The notes under the pieces were generated by a model, which was given only the letters and a program-made list of their open reading frames with translations, was not told where the DNA came from and made no database searches. Both the position numbers and the translations under genes were made by a program. 30,137 bases of DNA. It comes from a virus. The stretch lies in IMG/VR virus record IMGVR_UViG_3300049793_000022, positions 1-30,137 of that record, one strand, 5' to 3'. Each line of letters begins with the position of its first letter. The first letter of the stretch is position 1. Of the stretch, positions 21,103 through 28,304 are shown in pieces.

Positions 21103-22762
21103 CTGGCTTTGCCTTTACCTGTTGCAGCTTCAGATCATGTGCAGCCTGCGCCTGTTCCATCTTGTTATCGTGTGCGTGAGCGTCGGCGACGATCCCCACG
21201 ACGGTCTCGGCAATCTTGGCATGGTGTGTCTGCTGGTCGTGCGACATCTTGCGTTCGGCCTCTATCGCCTTGATGTGCGCTTCCAGCAGCTTCAGCTTCG
21301 CGTCGGTATCAGCCTTGAACTGCGCTAGCGCCGCAGCATCCTTGGCCTTCTGCTGGTCAAGCTGGGCCTTCATTGCTAGCTCTTGTTGGTCATTCTGCGC
21401 CTGCGCCTGGATCGCCATTACCTTCGGATCAGGCGGCGGCGGAATTGGGGGATGCAGCGGCTGGCCGGTCTGCGGATCGGTCGCCTTTGGATCATTAAAG
21501 AACTTGTCGGCGTTCTTGTGGCCCATGATCTTTGCGACTTCGGACGCCGCATTGAATAGTTCGCTATCTCCGACCAGATTGGCCTTGCCGCCCGCAAGCA
21601 TCTCCTTCTGGATGTTCATCAGCGCCATCATCTGCGCGAACTGCTGGGCCTTGCCGCCGGTTCCAAGACCGACATTGATGGTCATGTCATTACGGGTTTT
21701 CCACTGCCTCGGATCGACCTCAACCCACTTATTACGGAGACGAACGGTCTGCGCTTCCTGCCCGTGCTTTCGGATCGTGCCGTGAAGCAATGAGCAGATG
21801 TCCTTGACGCCTTGGGCTAGAAGCCGGGCAATCAGCTTCATTCGCATTTGCGAAGAACTGAATACCTGTGCAACAGCGGTAGCAGACTGGTTCTGCAGCG
21901 CGTTGGCGTCGATGCCCTGCCCTTGCTTGGTTACGCCGGTCTTGGTTTCCAGCTCTCCATCCAAATACTGGATCATCGGGTAGATCGAGCCTGTGATGTC
22001 GGGCACGGTCTGCCAGTTCAAGCCACCAGGCGTTTTAGTACGAACCACGCCACCAGGACGGGAAACAAGCAAATCATCCAGGGTGTTCGGGCCGGCCATT
22101 GCCTCCGAAACCTCAACCCTCGGATTATTATGCAGATATAGGTTGTCCAGCGCCCCGCGCTTCATCGCGGTTTTCTCACGCTGCACAGGCATCACAAGAT
22201 CGGCGATCGACCGCCCAAAGAACCGATGCGTGATCGGAACCGGCGTCCAAGCCGCGAACGGGATCTCATCGAAGGGCTCGATCGAGGGCTTGCCGTCCCG
22301 CTTGAGGACTTCGCCTTTATCCCCGCCCGTAATCACCTGATACAAACAAGGGCGCCCGTTGCCATCGTAATCCATCCTGACATAGTGCTCGGTGATCTTG
22401 ACCAAGCGCGCCGCGGAGTTCACGCCGCCATTCTGGATGCCGTAATGCTCCTGCTCCGTATCGCGGGTCAGGGTTTCGATTTCAGTCTGCCCGGTGTATT
22501 CTGACAGGGCCTTGACCTGCTCTTCGTCAAAGCCTTCCGCTATAAGCTGGGCCTCGGTCTTGGTCACAACCTCATGAAAGCAGTAGTTGCAATCCTTGAT
22601 GTTGCGGGCGCCGCGCTCGATTCCGAACTCTTCCGGGGGGACGCCTAGCACCTTGGCAGAGGCAAGCTTGCGCGTCGTGATCAGAGTGACATCGTGCGTT
22701 ACAGGCTTGGGCTGCTCGGGCGGGAGTGCAGCGAGTTGAGCGGCCGGCGTCATGGCGTCCAT
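21095..22762 (-). CDS. Portal protein, C-terminal piece of a split gene
   Basis: 555 residues. It begins in what is normally a linker of SU10-type portals (MDAMTPAAQLAALPPEQPKP) and continues with the conserved block KVLGVPPEEFGIERGARN, CFHEVVTKTEAQLIAEGFDE. Next come the clip/wing parts (MDYDGNGRPCLYQVITGG, DEIPFAAWTPVPITHRFFGR) and the helix-rich stem (REKTAMKRGALDNLYLHNNP; QNQSATAVAQVFSSSQMRM). The last 130 residues form a long Gln/Ala/Lys coiled coil (KDAAALAQFKADTDAKLKLL). Together with the 200-residue piece at 23229-23831 it makes about 755 residues, the usual size for an intact SU10-type portal. The ATG overlaps the upstream TAA (TAATG). The portal ring is the DNA gate of the head and binds the terminase. 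Confidence 0.85.
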   Translation of the reverse strand: MDAMTPAAQLAALPPEQPKPVTHDVTLITTRKLASAKVLGVPPEEFGIERGARNIKDCNYCFHEVVTKTEAQLIAEGFDEEQVKALSEYTGQTEIETLTRDTEQEHYGIQNGGVNSAARLVKITEHYVRMDYDGNGRPCLYQVITGGDKGEVLKRDGKPSIEPFDEIPFAAWTPVPITHRFFGRSIADLVMPVQREKTAMKRGALDNLYLHNNPRVEVSEAMAGPNTLDDLLVSRPGGVVRTKTPGGLNWQTVPDITGSIYPMIQYLDGELETKTGVTKQGQGIDANALQNQSATAVAQVFSSSQMRMKLIARLLAQGVKDICSLLHGTIRKHGQEAQTVRLRNKWVEVDPRQWKTRNDMTINVGLGTGGKAQQFAQMMALMNIQKEMLAGGKANLVGDSELFNAASEVAKIMGHKNADKFFNDPKATDPQTGQPLHPPIPPPPDPKVMAIQAQAQNDQQELAMKAQLDQQKAKDAAALAQFKADTDAKLKLLEAHIKAIEAERKMSHDQQTHHAKIAETVVGIVADAHAHDNKMEQAQAAHDLKLQQVKAKPGE

Positions 22763-23229
22763 TATTTCAGACCCAGCATTGATAGCAATCCGCCGCTGTT
22801 CTGCGCCTTGTCGTCAAACATAACGCGCCCGTTAGGTTGCGCCAATTGATCGTTCGGTGTCCATTGTGGAGCATTTCCCGGCGCCCATTGGCTCTCATTC
22901 GAGAATGTCTGATGCAGTGGCGTCTTCCAAAAATCAGGGAAATGTAACCGGCTGTCGTTAGGATCAATTGCCGATTGCGCTTTTGGATTGCCCTGCTGCA
23001 AGCCTTGATAAAAGCCGCGCATATCGTAATCCTGTGGCGCGGTATTATTTGGATCGGTCGGAACATTATTTTGCTGAACCCATTGCCGATATGCCAATTC
23101 ATCAAGCGGGCTTAACGGCGTATTGTAGCTCGTAGCGGGCTGGCGACCGGCCATCATTGGATTAGGAGAAGCCGGAGGGTGAGCCGCAAATATCGGAGGC
23201 GCAAACGGGCTATAAAGCGCCGGAGGCAT
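22762..23229 (-). CDS. Conserved virion-type protein inserted between the two portal pieces
   Basis: 155 residues. A Pro/Ala-rich start (SPFAPPIFAAHPPASPNPMM) is followed by a conserved core, NTAPQDYDMRGFYQGLQQGN, then DPNDSRLHFPDFWKTPLHQT, FSNESQWAPGNAPQW and GRVMFDDK, ending LLSMLGLK. I recognise this core as a recurrent phage family usually found alone in structural modules; its role is not established. It overlaps the portal N-piece as TGATG and the portal C-piece as TAATG, so it is fully embedded in the operon. It is unrelated to the portal and lies in a different frame from both pieces. Confidence 0.7.
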   Translation of the reverse strand: MPPALYSPFAPPIFAAHPPASPNPMMAGRQPATSYNTPLSPLDELAYRQWVQQNNVPTDPNNTAPQDYDMRGFYQGLQQGNPKAQSAIDPNDSRLHFPDFWKTPLHQTFSNESQWAPGNAPQWTPNDQLAQPNGRVMFDDKAQNSGGLLSMLGLK

Positions 23230-23831
23230 CAGTAGGCCGCCTCGGCTGGCTCTTTCGCGTCTTCCTTTGCGGGCTCGCCCGCCTCTTCCGCCTCGTTATT
23301 CGCCGTATGAGCAACGATCTTCATCGCCCCATCCGACATTTCAACCGCATAGGCCAAAGCCTGATATTGCTCCTCGGTGAGGTCGTAATAGGTCTCCCGC
23401 TCTTCCTGTTCGCGCTCTTCCCACCAGATTTTTGCGATCCCAGTTTTAGAAAGCAGACCATCTTTGGTGAAATCGTACAGAACCTGCCAGCCGTTGTTCA
23501 TCTGCATCAGGACATGATTGACGTAATCGGTCTCCTGCTGGGCGGCCTCTTCGTCCTCCGGGCCAACAGGCTCAAACCTGACAACCTCGTCCGTGCCGGC
23601 GATGATATCCATCAGGCTCGGCATCAGGCCTTCAATCGTGTCCGAAACATCGGTTGAAACAGCCTTTGATCTGCCATCCAGCGCCGGCATGTCCTGGGAC
23701 ATATCGCCCTGGTAGTAGGCCATGGCGGTTGCCCGATCGGCCATCAGTTGCTCTGAGGTGACCGCCGCAAGCGCGCTGGCGCGTTCTGACGCCAGCATGG
23801 TCTGGACATCGCGGACGGGCATCTTGGGCAT
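23229..23831 (-). CDS. Portal protein, N-terminal piece of a split gene
   Basis: 200 residues. MLASERASALAAVTSEQLMA, then AYYQGDMSQDMPALDGRSKA, VSTDVSDTIEGLMPSLMDII, DEVVRFEPVGPEDEEAAQQE, TDYVNHVLMQMNNGWQVLYD and LLSKTGIAKIWWEE form the standard first part of an SU10-type portal. It ends with a Glu/Ala/Pro tail (EAEEAGEPAKEDAKEPAEAA), which is where an intact portal would carry its flexible linker. The rest of the protein is encoded in a separate gene beyond a 155-residue reading frame. The stop is a clean TGA overlapping the next ATG, and nothing looks like decay. Confidence 0.85.
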   Translation of the reverse strand: MPKMPVRDVQTMLASERASALAAVTSEQLMADRATAMAYYQGDMSQDMPALDGRSKAVSTDVSDTIEGLMPSLMDIIAGTDEVVRFEPVGPEDEEAAQQETDYVNHVLMQMNNGWQVLYDFTKDGLLSKTGIAKIWWEEREQEERETYYDLTEEQYQALAYAVEMSDGAMKIVAHTANNEAEEAGEPAKEDAKEPAEAAY

Positions 23832-25345
23832 TAGGCCTGCCCCTGGTTGGGGTAGCTGAGTTTTCGGTTAAAGCTTCCCAAAGCTGGCTTATATCCATCT
23901 GAAAACACCATGAAGGCGTCAGCCCCGTGGCTGTGTTCGTCATGTCGCGGGTGATTGCGCCATACGCCCAATTTTTCGTCCCAATCTCTGCTATAGTTTT
24001 CAAGATGAACGATGCCTTTTGAGCATCCAGCCTCATCAAATGTGCATCCAGGCAATTTCGTGCGGATGCTCTGGATCGAATTCACCTTGTCAGGGTTTCG
24101 CTCTACCGTTTCGAATGTGTAGCCAAGGCCTGAAGCCATGGTCTTGATCGTCTCCGCCTGCCCACTAGTTGCAGTCTGCCGGCGATGATCCACGTCATGC
24201 GGAGCGAAGTGCTGACCGAAGACGGCATTCCGCGTTGCGCGCCACTTCTCCAGCCAATTGAAATAATGCCCTAGGCCCATCCCGCTATCTTCAAAATAGC
24301 CAACAAACCTGTTCTCTCCAGCCACCAACTGATGAAGCCAGATCGTTTGAGTGTCCCCGAGACCGAAATCCCACATCGTGTTGACAGCGATACCGGTAAC
24401 AAACGGGAATGCCCCGATCTTGCCAAGCTGGCGAAGCGCTCGCATTTCCTTGGAGAAGTAGGCACCGTCTTTGGCAGCCTTGAATGCTTCGTCCGGCGTG
24501 GAGGGATATTCCTTCCACATGTCATCGCCCTGCTCGACCTTCTTGGCCGTGTACCACCACATTTGCGGCTCGGTCAGGGTGATGCCGTGTTCGGTCTTTA
24601 GCTCCTCGAAGTATTTGGCATCTTCATCGGTTACCAGGTGCTCTGAGCTGGCCTGATATGTGGCGTCACGCCACCATGGGAAGAAGTGAAACCTGTAATC
24701 CAGATCACCTAAGACGCGCTTGGCATCAACCAGTGACCTGGCCTGCTGTGTCTTGTCGTAGAAGTCCCCCGCCCGGCCTTCCGCGGTGCTTTCGATAAAC
24801 ACCAATTGCCTCGGCGCGATCGTGTTCAACGTGCCGGATTTTATTTCCTTGGCCTTGTCCGGCGCCTTGGCGCAGATTTTTCCATACTCGGACACATGAA
24901 TGAAATTCTTTGTGCCCGATCGAAGGGAAACTCCGACCTCAATTCCAGATCCGTTGCAAAGTTCGATCTCGTAAGCATTGTCCGTCTTGATCGGCACAAC
25001 GGTCTTGATCTCAGCCGGCAGGTGCTCGTAAGCAAATTTTATCCGCTTTAGCAGGCCCTTCGCATTGTCGATCGTATCAGCCACCAAGCCAGCGGCGAAG
25101 TTGCTATTGAACAGGCAGCAATCAAGCGCCAGAATCAGAATGAACGTCGAGAAGCCCATCTGACGAGCTTTGAGGATGATGTTCAGAAAGTGCAGGTCGT
25201 CCAAAAGCGTCTTTTGCGCATCATTCAACTGGAACAGCACAACTTCGCCGAGCTTATCCTGGATGTAGTAGAGGTTATTCAGCCGCCATGTTCGATCAGC
25301 CCATTGATCCACAATGGCTTCACTTAGTGCGGGTGCGACCATCAA
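23831..25345 (-). CDS. terL: Terminase large subunit
   Basis: 504 residues. ATPase part: a deviant Walker A, KARQMGFST, at about 59-67; Walker B region FIHVSEYGK at 148-156; coupling motif FIESTAEG at about 183-190. Nuclease part: WDFGLGDT at about 325-332, HFAPHDVDHR near 379-388 and the final acidic/His motif HDEHSHGADAF at 468-478. It pumps DNA into the head through the portal and cuts it. The KARQMG type of Walker A is common among terminases of podoviruses related to this head module. It overlaps the small subunit gene by 26 nt and the portal N-piece as TAATG-like at 23831. Confidence 0.92.
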   Translation of the reverse strand: MMVAPALSEAIVDQWADRTWRLNNLYYIQDKLGEVVLFQLNDAQKTLLDDLHFLNIILKARQMGFSTFILILALDCCLFNSNFAAGLVADTIDNAKGLLKRIKFAYEHLPAEIKTVVPIKTDNAYEIELCNGSGIEVGVSLRSGTKNFIHVSEYGKICAKAPDKAKEIKSGTLNTIAPRQLVFIESTAEGRAGDFYDKTQQARSLVDAKRVLGDLDYRFHFFPWWRDATYQASSEHLVTDEDAKYFEELKTEHGITLTEPQMWWYTAKKVEQGDDMWKEYPSTPDEAFKAAKDGAYFSKEMRALRQLGKIGAFPFVTGIAVNTMWDFGLGDTQTIWLHQLVAGENRFVGYFEDSGMGLGHYFNWLEKWRATRNAVFGQHFAPHDVDHRRQTATSGQAETIKTMASGLGYTFETVERNPDKVNSIQSIRTKLPGCTFDEAGCSKGIVHLENYSRDWDEKLGVWRNHPRHDEHSHGADAFMVFSDGYKPALGSFNRKLSYPNQGQA

Positions 25346-25799
25346 TCGCTTTCATCAGGTCGGATACGCTTGCGCCCATCTCATGGGTGGTGGTCTGATC
25401 AACCTCGGACTTGTCGGTTAACCCCAAATCGCGCGCGATAATGTTCGGATTCAAGAGGTCTGCAGCGGCGCCTTGGAACTTTTGCGTTCGGATAATTTCG
25501 TCCACGCGCGTTGTGATTGGAGTAAAATCTTCGCGATCGCGATATTCGGCCCATGTTTTGACGCTGATATCCAAGAAAATACAAAGACCTGAGACGGTCA
25601 TAGCCCTCATCTTCGGCAGGTCTTGCAGAGTCACAGTTCCTTGGAACGCAAAGGCCTTCGCCTCATAAAGCGGGTTGGTCTCTACCCATTCAAAATATTC
25701 GAGGCAAGAAGACCATAAATCATCAGGCGAACCAAAGATCGGCGCGCGGCCGTGGGAACTTCTAGCCTCCCAGAATTTGTTGCCGATTGGAGCTGACAC
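25320..25799 (-). CDS. terS: Terminase small subunit
   Basis: 159 residues. An N-terminal aromatic segment (GNKFWEARSSHGRAPIFGSP) and an early helix (WSSCLEYFEWVETNPLYEA) precede a central helix-turn-helix region (RAMTVSGLCIFLDISVKTWA followed by EYRD) and DLLNPNIIARDLGLTDKSEV with the C-terminal THEMGASVSDLMKAIDG. This order matches the DNA-packaging small subunits found beside TerL in many temperate phages. It recognises the packaging site. The start is a GTG abutting the upstream stop (TAAGTG). Confidence 0.85.
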   Translation of the reverse strand: MSAPIGNKFWEARSSHGRAPIFGSPDDLWSSCLEYFEWVETNPLYEAKAFAFQGTVTLQDLPKMRAMTVSGLCIFLDISVKTWAEYRDREDFTPITTRVDEIIRTQKFQGAAADLLNPNIIARDLGLTDKSEVDQTTTHEMGASVSDLMKAIDGRTRTK

Positions 25800-26045
25800 T
25801 TACGGTGGGTCTTTCTGCGGCGCGACGTATTCAGGCGCCATATCTACCTGGTTCATGATCTCTAACGCCATAACCGCCAAAGGATCAGGCTCACGGCCCT
25901 TCCAGAAGGCTCTTTGAGCGTTGTGGTTTGAACGGGGGATGAACAGTATGATATCGGCGCTCAGTGGTGCATTATCTCCGCAGTCACACGGGCCGGGCGG
26001 GAGTGCTGGGCCGTTGTTGGTTGAGCAGGAGGACCAATGAGCCAT
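25800..26045 (-). CDS. Small Cys-containing protein of unknown function
   Basis: 81 residues. The N-terminal third carries closely spaced cysteines (SCSTNN, PCDCGDN), possibly a metal site, followed by ILFIPRSNHNAQRAFWKGRE and an acidic end (QVDMAPEYVAPQKDPP). Similar small open frames sit before terS in rhizobial prophages, without known function. GAGG lies 8 nt before the ATG at 26045. The 99 nt upstream, up to the first tRNA gene, show no further gene. Confidence 0.45.
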   Translation of the reverse strand: MAHWSSCSTNNGPALPPGPCDCGDNAPLSADIILFIPRSNHNAQRAFWKGREPDPLAVMALEIMNQVDMAPEYVAPQKDPP

Positions 26046-26144
26046 ACTGAAACCTCATGAAGGGTACCGGACGACGCTGGACAATCTCGCTGCCTCAAAC
26101 GTGGGCTCTGGGGGTATGATTGAGATGCCGCGCCGTCCGATTGG

Positions 26145-26220
26145 TGGTTGCAGGGGTGAGGATCGAACTCACGCATACATCGGTTATGAGCCGACGGCCT
26201 TTCCGCTTGGCTACCCTGCG
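26145..26220 (-). tRNA. tRNA-Met (CAT), with a C1/A72 mismatch
   Basis: Reads from 26220 to 26145 and ends with encoded CCA after discriminator A. The acceptor CGCAGGG pairs with CCCTGCA except at the first position (C against A), the feature of bacterial initiator tRNA. U8 A9, D-stem GCC/GGC, loop CTCATAA with anticodon CAT at 26188-26186, and T-arm GTGAG-TTCGATC-CTCAC are all present. The D-stem lacks the initiator-type A11-U24 pair, and the anticodon stem has only two of the three G-C pairs of initiators. The variable loop has 6 nt. It may be an elongator Met, an Ile2 or an initiator-like tRNA. Confidence 0.8.
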
Positions 26221-26229
26221 TCTGATAAT

Positions 26230-26306
26230 TGGTGGCCCACCTAGGATTCGAACCTAGATCGCCCGGTTTCTAAGACCGGCGCCTCTACCAATTGGGCTAG
26301 TGGGCC
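26230..26306 (-). tRNA. tRNA with anticodon TAG (Leu-type), class I body
   Basis: 77 nt including CCA. Acceptor GGCCCAC/GTGGGCC is perfect; D-arm GCC/GGC; anticodon stem CCGGT/ACCGG with loop CTTAGAA and anticodon TAG at 26272-26270; variable loop of 5 nt; T-arm CTAGG-TTCGAAT-CCTAG; discriminator A. The anticodon reads CUA (leucine), yet bacterial leucine tRNAs normally have a long variable arm, which is absent here. Confidence 0.8.
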
Positions 26307-26309
26307 TAT

Positions 26310-26386
26310 TGGTGCGCGCGGTCAGATTCGAACTGACACTTATCGGGGTTTGAAGCCGATGCCTCTGCCTATTGGGCTACGCGCGC
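26310..26386 (-). tRNA. tRNA with probable anticodon CAA (Leu-type), class I body
   Basis: 77 nt including CCA. Acceptor GCGCGCG/CGCGCGC; D-arm GCC/GGC; T-arm GTCAG-TTCGAAT-CTGAC; discriminator A. Standard numbering gives stem TCGGC/CCCGA with a C-C mismatch next to the loop, loop TTCAAAC and anticodon CAA at 26352-26350 (reads UUG). A 9-nt-loop view without the mismatch is possible, so the anticodon is slightly uncertain. The variable arm is short. Confidence 0.75.
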
Positions 26387-26441
26387 TATATGAGCTGGCG
26401 TAACAGTCGCAAATGGCTGGGCATGGTATGTCTCCTGAATC

Positions 26442-26471
26442 TTAAACCCGGCGAGGATTTCTCCTGCCGGG
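26442..26471 (-). terminator. Strong hairpin with GAAA loop between the early genes and the tRNAs
   Basis: On the minus strand CCCGGC-AGGA-GAAA-TCCT-(C)-GCCGGG forms a 10-bp stem with one bulged base and a GNRA-type loop, followed by UUUAAG. It begins 7 nt after the stop of the preceding gene. The weak U-run makes it either a terminator or an RNA-processing or stabilising element in front of the tRNAs. Confidence 0.5.
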
Positions 26472-26477
26472 CGCAAA

Positions 26478-26741
26478 TCACGAACCTGCCTTATGAGGGG
26501 TGATTTGTGACGGATTGTCAAGCTCCATAGCTTTCCACATCGCAACAGGCGGCGGAAAACGTTTTTGGATGCCGTCGATAATTGCTTCGGCCTCTTTGGC
26601 AAATATCCACCAATGAGGCGAGCCGTCCTCGCTATCGACGGGTTCAATGCAAGCCGCGCGGCACATCAGGATCGCCATCAACCGGATTGCAGACTCCCTG
26701 TGATCCTTTAGTTTTTCCTCTAATGTCAGGCTTTCAGGCAT
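26478..26741 (-). CDS. Small protein of unknown function
   Basis: 87 residues from the ATG at 26741 (MPESLTLEEKLKDHRESAIR), which overlaps the upstream stop as TGATG. An ATG at 26756 would only add five residues. The product is helical at the start, with a central Cys/Trp-containing part (CRAACIEPVDSEDGSPHWWI) and KEAEAIIDGIQKRFPPPVAM. No membrane segment and no recognised family. It is the last gene of the early-type operon, followed by the GAAA-loop hairpin and the tRNAs. Confidence 0.5.
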   Translation of the reverse strand: MPESLTLEEKLKDHRESAIRLMAILMCRAACIEPVDSEDGSPHWWIFAKEAEAIIDGIQKRFPPPVAMWKAMELDNPSQITPHKAGS

Positions 26742-27298
26742 CACCCAATCCCCCACAACTTTGCGAGCTTCCGCGCACTCTCCCGCAAAATCCGCTCGCC
26801 GTTATCCCTTGCCGTCGTCCTCGAATTATACCCAATCGACCAACCCGCGACCTCCAGCGACGTTTCAGCGCACACCACGTTATCCACAACGATGCCTGGT
26901 TTATGGCCTATGTGATCTCTTGCCGCGCGATATTGCTGGCGATGATGCGCCTGCTTTTCTGATTTCGCCATGCCTGACATTGAACCTGGATCAGAGGCGA
27001 ATATCCGGTTGAGGTCTGCCGAGCCCAAGGACGATTGCAGCCCCGCGGAAAACCAATGATGTTTCCATTTCTGCAATGCAATATACTCCGACCGCAGCCC
27101 TTCCTCCAGCGCCCTAGATTTGGTGGCCTTCGTAAGGCGGCTGTAAAGCCTGTCCATCGTGCTGTCGTGAAACTGGTAGATGCGGCCGCCCTGCTTGTCG
27201 TCGCCGACGTGGACGTGGTTTTGGGCCTTCGTGAGCCTTTCCAAGGTTGGCCCCTCTGAGCGTCGTTCGATGATGGTGATGCGTTTAGCCATTCCCAT
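26741..27298 (-). CDS. DUF6456-like conserved alphaproteobacterial protein
   Basis: 185 residues, basic. The N-terminus reads MAKRITIIERRSEGPTLERL. From about residue 65 the sequence follows the layout I associate with DUF6456: a helix with EEGLRSEYIALQKWKHHW, a polar spacer with SGMAKSEKQAHHRQQYRAAR, then GIVVDNVVCAETSLEVAG and a C-terminal helix RILRESARKLAKLWGI. The molecular function of this family is unknown; in cellular alphaproteobacteria it accompanies helix-turn-helix regulators. A G-rich Shine-Dalgarno lies 5 nt before the ATG at 27298. It could act as a regulator in early expression, but that is inference. Confidence 0.55.
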   Translation of the reverse strand: MGMAKRITIIERRSEGPTLERLTKAQNHVHVGDDKQGGRIYQFHDSTMDRLYSRLTKATKSRALEEGLRSEYIALQKWKHHWFSAGLQSSLGSADLNRIFASDPGSMSGMAKSEKQAHHRQQYRAARDHIGHKPGIVVDNVVCAETSLEVAGWSIGYNSRTTARDNGERILRESARKLAKLWGIG

Positions 27299-27321
27299 TT
27301 ATTCCCCCTGTTCCACGGATT

Positions 27322-27852
27322 TCACGCTGTAGCTTTTCTCGCTAGAATATCGGCGAGCTCGCTGCTTATTGCGAGCGGTGGCTTTTCATCCTTACCCTTT
27401 GCCAAGCCCTCTTCCTTTCTATTCTTACTTTGTGAGTAGTCGAGCGGGGCTTGAGGTTTGCTTGGCATTTGGTAAGCAATTGCTTGGCTCGGGACGTGTT
27501 TGGATAGCGCAGCGTTTTCCAGCTTCATTCGACCAAGTGCTGACCTAATGCCACCCTTAAAACCGGCCTGCTTTCGCTTCTCCGATATGGCCTCAGTCTT
27601 ATAAATCTCGGCATCGATGCGCTTGTGCTTCCAGCCTTCGTAAAAGAAGCTCTGCAAGGTCTCCCGGTATTCAGTCCAGACCTTCAGCGGCAGTTTGGTG
27701 ATCTTGGCTAGCTGTTTATCGTCGTCAGGAAGCTCGCCCTTGCGCCAGTAGTGCATCATGAGCAGAAGGTACGCGCCGTGCTGCGTCGTGGTCAGGTGCC
27801 CCGTATCGCCAAGGTAATCGCCAACATAAAGGGGCATCCAGGGTCGGTTCAT
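27322..27852 (-). CDS. DUF1376 (YdaU-like) replication-module protein
   Basis: 176 residues from the ATG at 27852 (MNRPWMPLYVGDYLGDTGHL), which overlaps the HNH stop as ATGA; a longer start at 27900 would run into that gene. The segments TTTQHGAYLLLMMHYWRKGE and LPLKVWTEYRETLQSFFYEG form the DUF1376 winged-helix-like domain that occupies the replication-initiator position in many prophages. The tail is basic and polar. It likely binds DNA or helps load the replicative helicase; no helicase gene is seen in this window. Confidence 0.8.
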   Translation of the reverse strand: MNRPWMPLYVGDYLGDTGHLTTTQHGAYLLLMMHYWRKGELPDDDKQLAKITKLPLKVWTEYRETLQSFFYEGWKHKRIDAEIYKTEAISEKRKQAGFKGGIRSALGRMKLENAALSKHVPSQAIAYQMPSKPQAPLDYSQSKNRKEEGLAKGKDEKPPLAISSELADILARKATA

Positions 27853-28304
27853 TCGTCGTGAACCTTCCGTCCGGCCCAATCGAACTCGATCTCGCCCCAC
27901 AGGACCTTATATTGGCGCCCAGCCTCGCGGCCCCAATCAGGGTCATTTTTCATGAGCCAGCTAAGCTGTTCGAGCTTCCCGCGCTGCTCAGGTGTTGCAT
28001 GGGCGAGAACAGCCCTTTTCCAGTTCATGTGCTGGATAAGTTCGTCAGAAGCCCGAAAGCGCCAGTCAGTCGAATCCTTGTTGCTCTTGCCCATGTTGCA
28101 GGCTTTGCAGAGCACCTGCATATTGGACTCGGCTAGCTCTAATTCAGGATGGAGAGAGCGCGGCTTGATATGGTCAACCTGGATTGGGTTGTCAGCCGTG
28201 GCGCGACATCCGCACAGTCGGCAGCTACCGCCTGCCTTCTGCAGGACGCGGTAACGCAAATCGAGCCACTTCGGGCTTTCGTAAAAACCGTCGCTAGCAC
28301 TCAT
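27849..28304 (-). CDS. HNH endonuclease with zinc-binding cysteines
   Basis: 151 residues. YESPKWLDLRYRVLQKAGGS precedes a CxxC (SCRLCG, residues 27-32), the HNH core IQVDHIKPRSLHPELELAES (Asp-His at 44-45) and NMQVLCKACNMGKSNKD with the second CxxC at 66-69. All elements of a classic HNH nuclease are present. The remaining 70 residues are helical and may contact DNA. The gene is tightly overlapped with the GapR-like gene upstream and the DUF1376 gene downstream, so it looks like an established operon member rather than a recent insertion. A role in packaging, recombination or host DNA breakdown is possible. Confidence 0.85.
   Translation of the reverse strand: MSASDGFYESPKWLDLRYRVLQKAGGSCRLCGCRATADNPIQVDHIKPRSLHPELELAESNMQVLCKACNMGKSNKDSTDWRFRASDELIQHMNWKRAVLAHATPEQRGKLEQLSWLMKNDPDWGREAGRQYKVLWGEIEFDWAGRKVHDE

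Noticed and set aside
25961-26176. 71-codon open frame next to the tRNA genes on the minus strand
   Set aside because: It runs into the tRNA gene, has no ribosome binding site and an unlikely composition; the 81-residue gene at 25800-26045 explains the region better.
26310-26386. Reading the third tRNA as anticodon TCA (opal suppressor or selenocysteine)
   Set aside because: This needs a shifted stem with poor pairing on the 3' side. Standard spacing gives CAA with only one mismatch, and the tRNA lacks the long acceptor and variable arm of selenocysteine tRNA.
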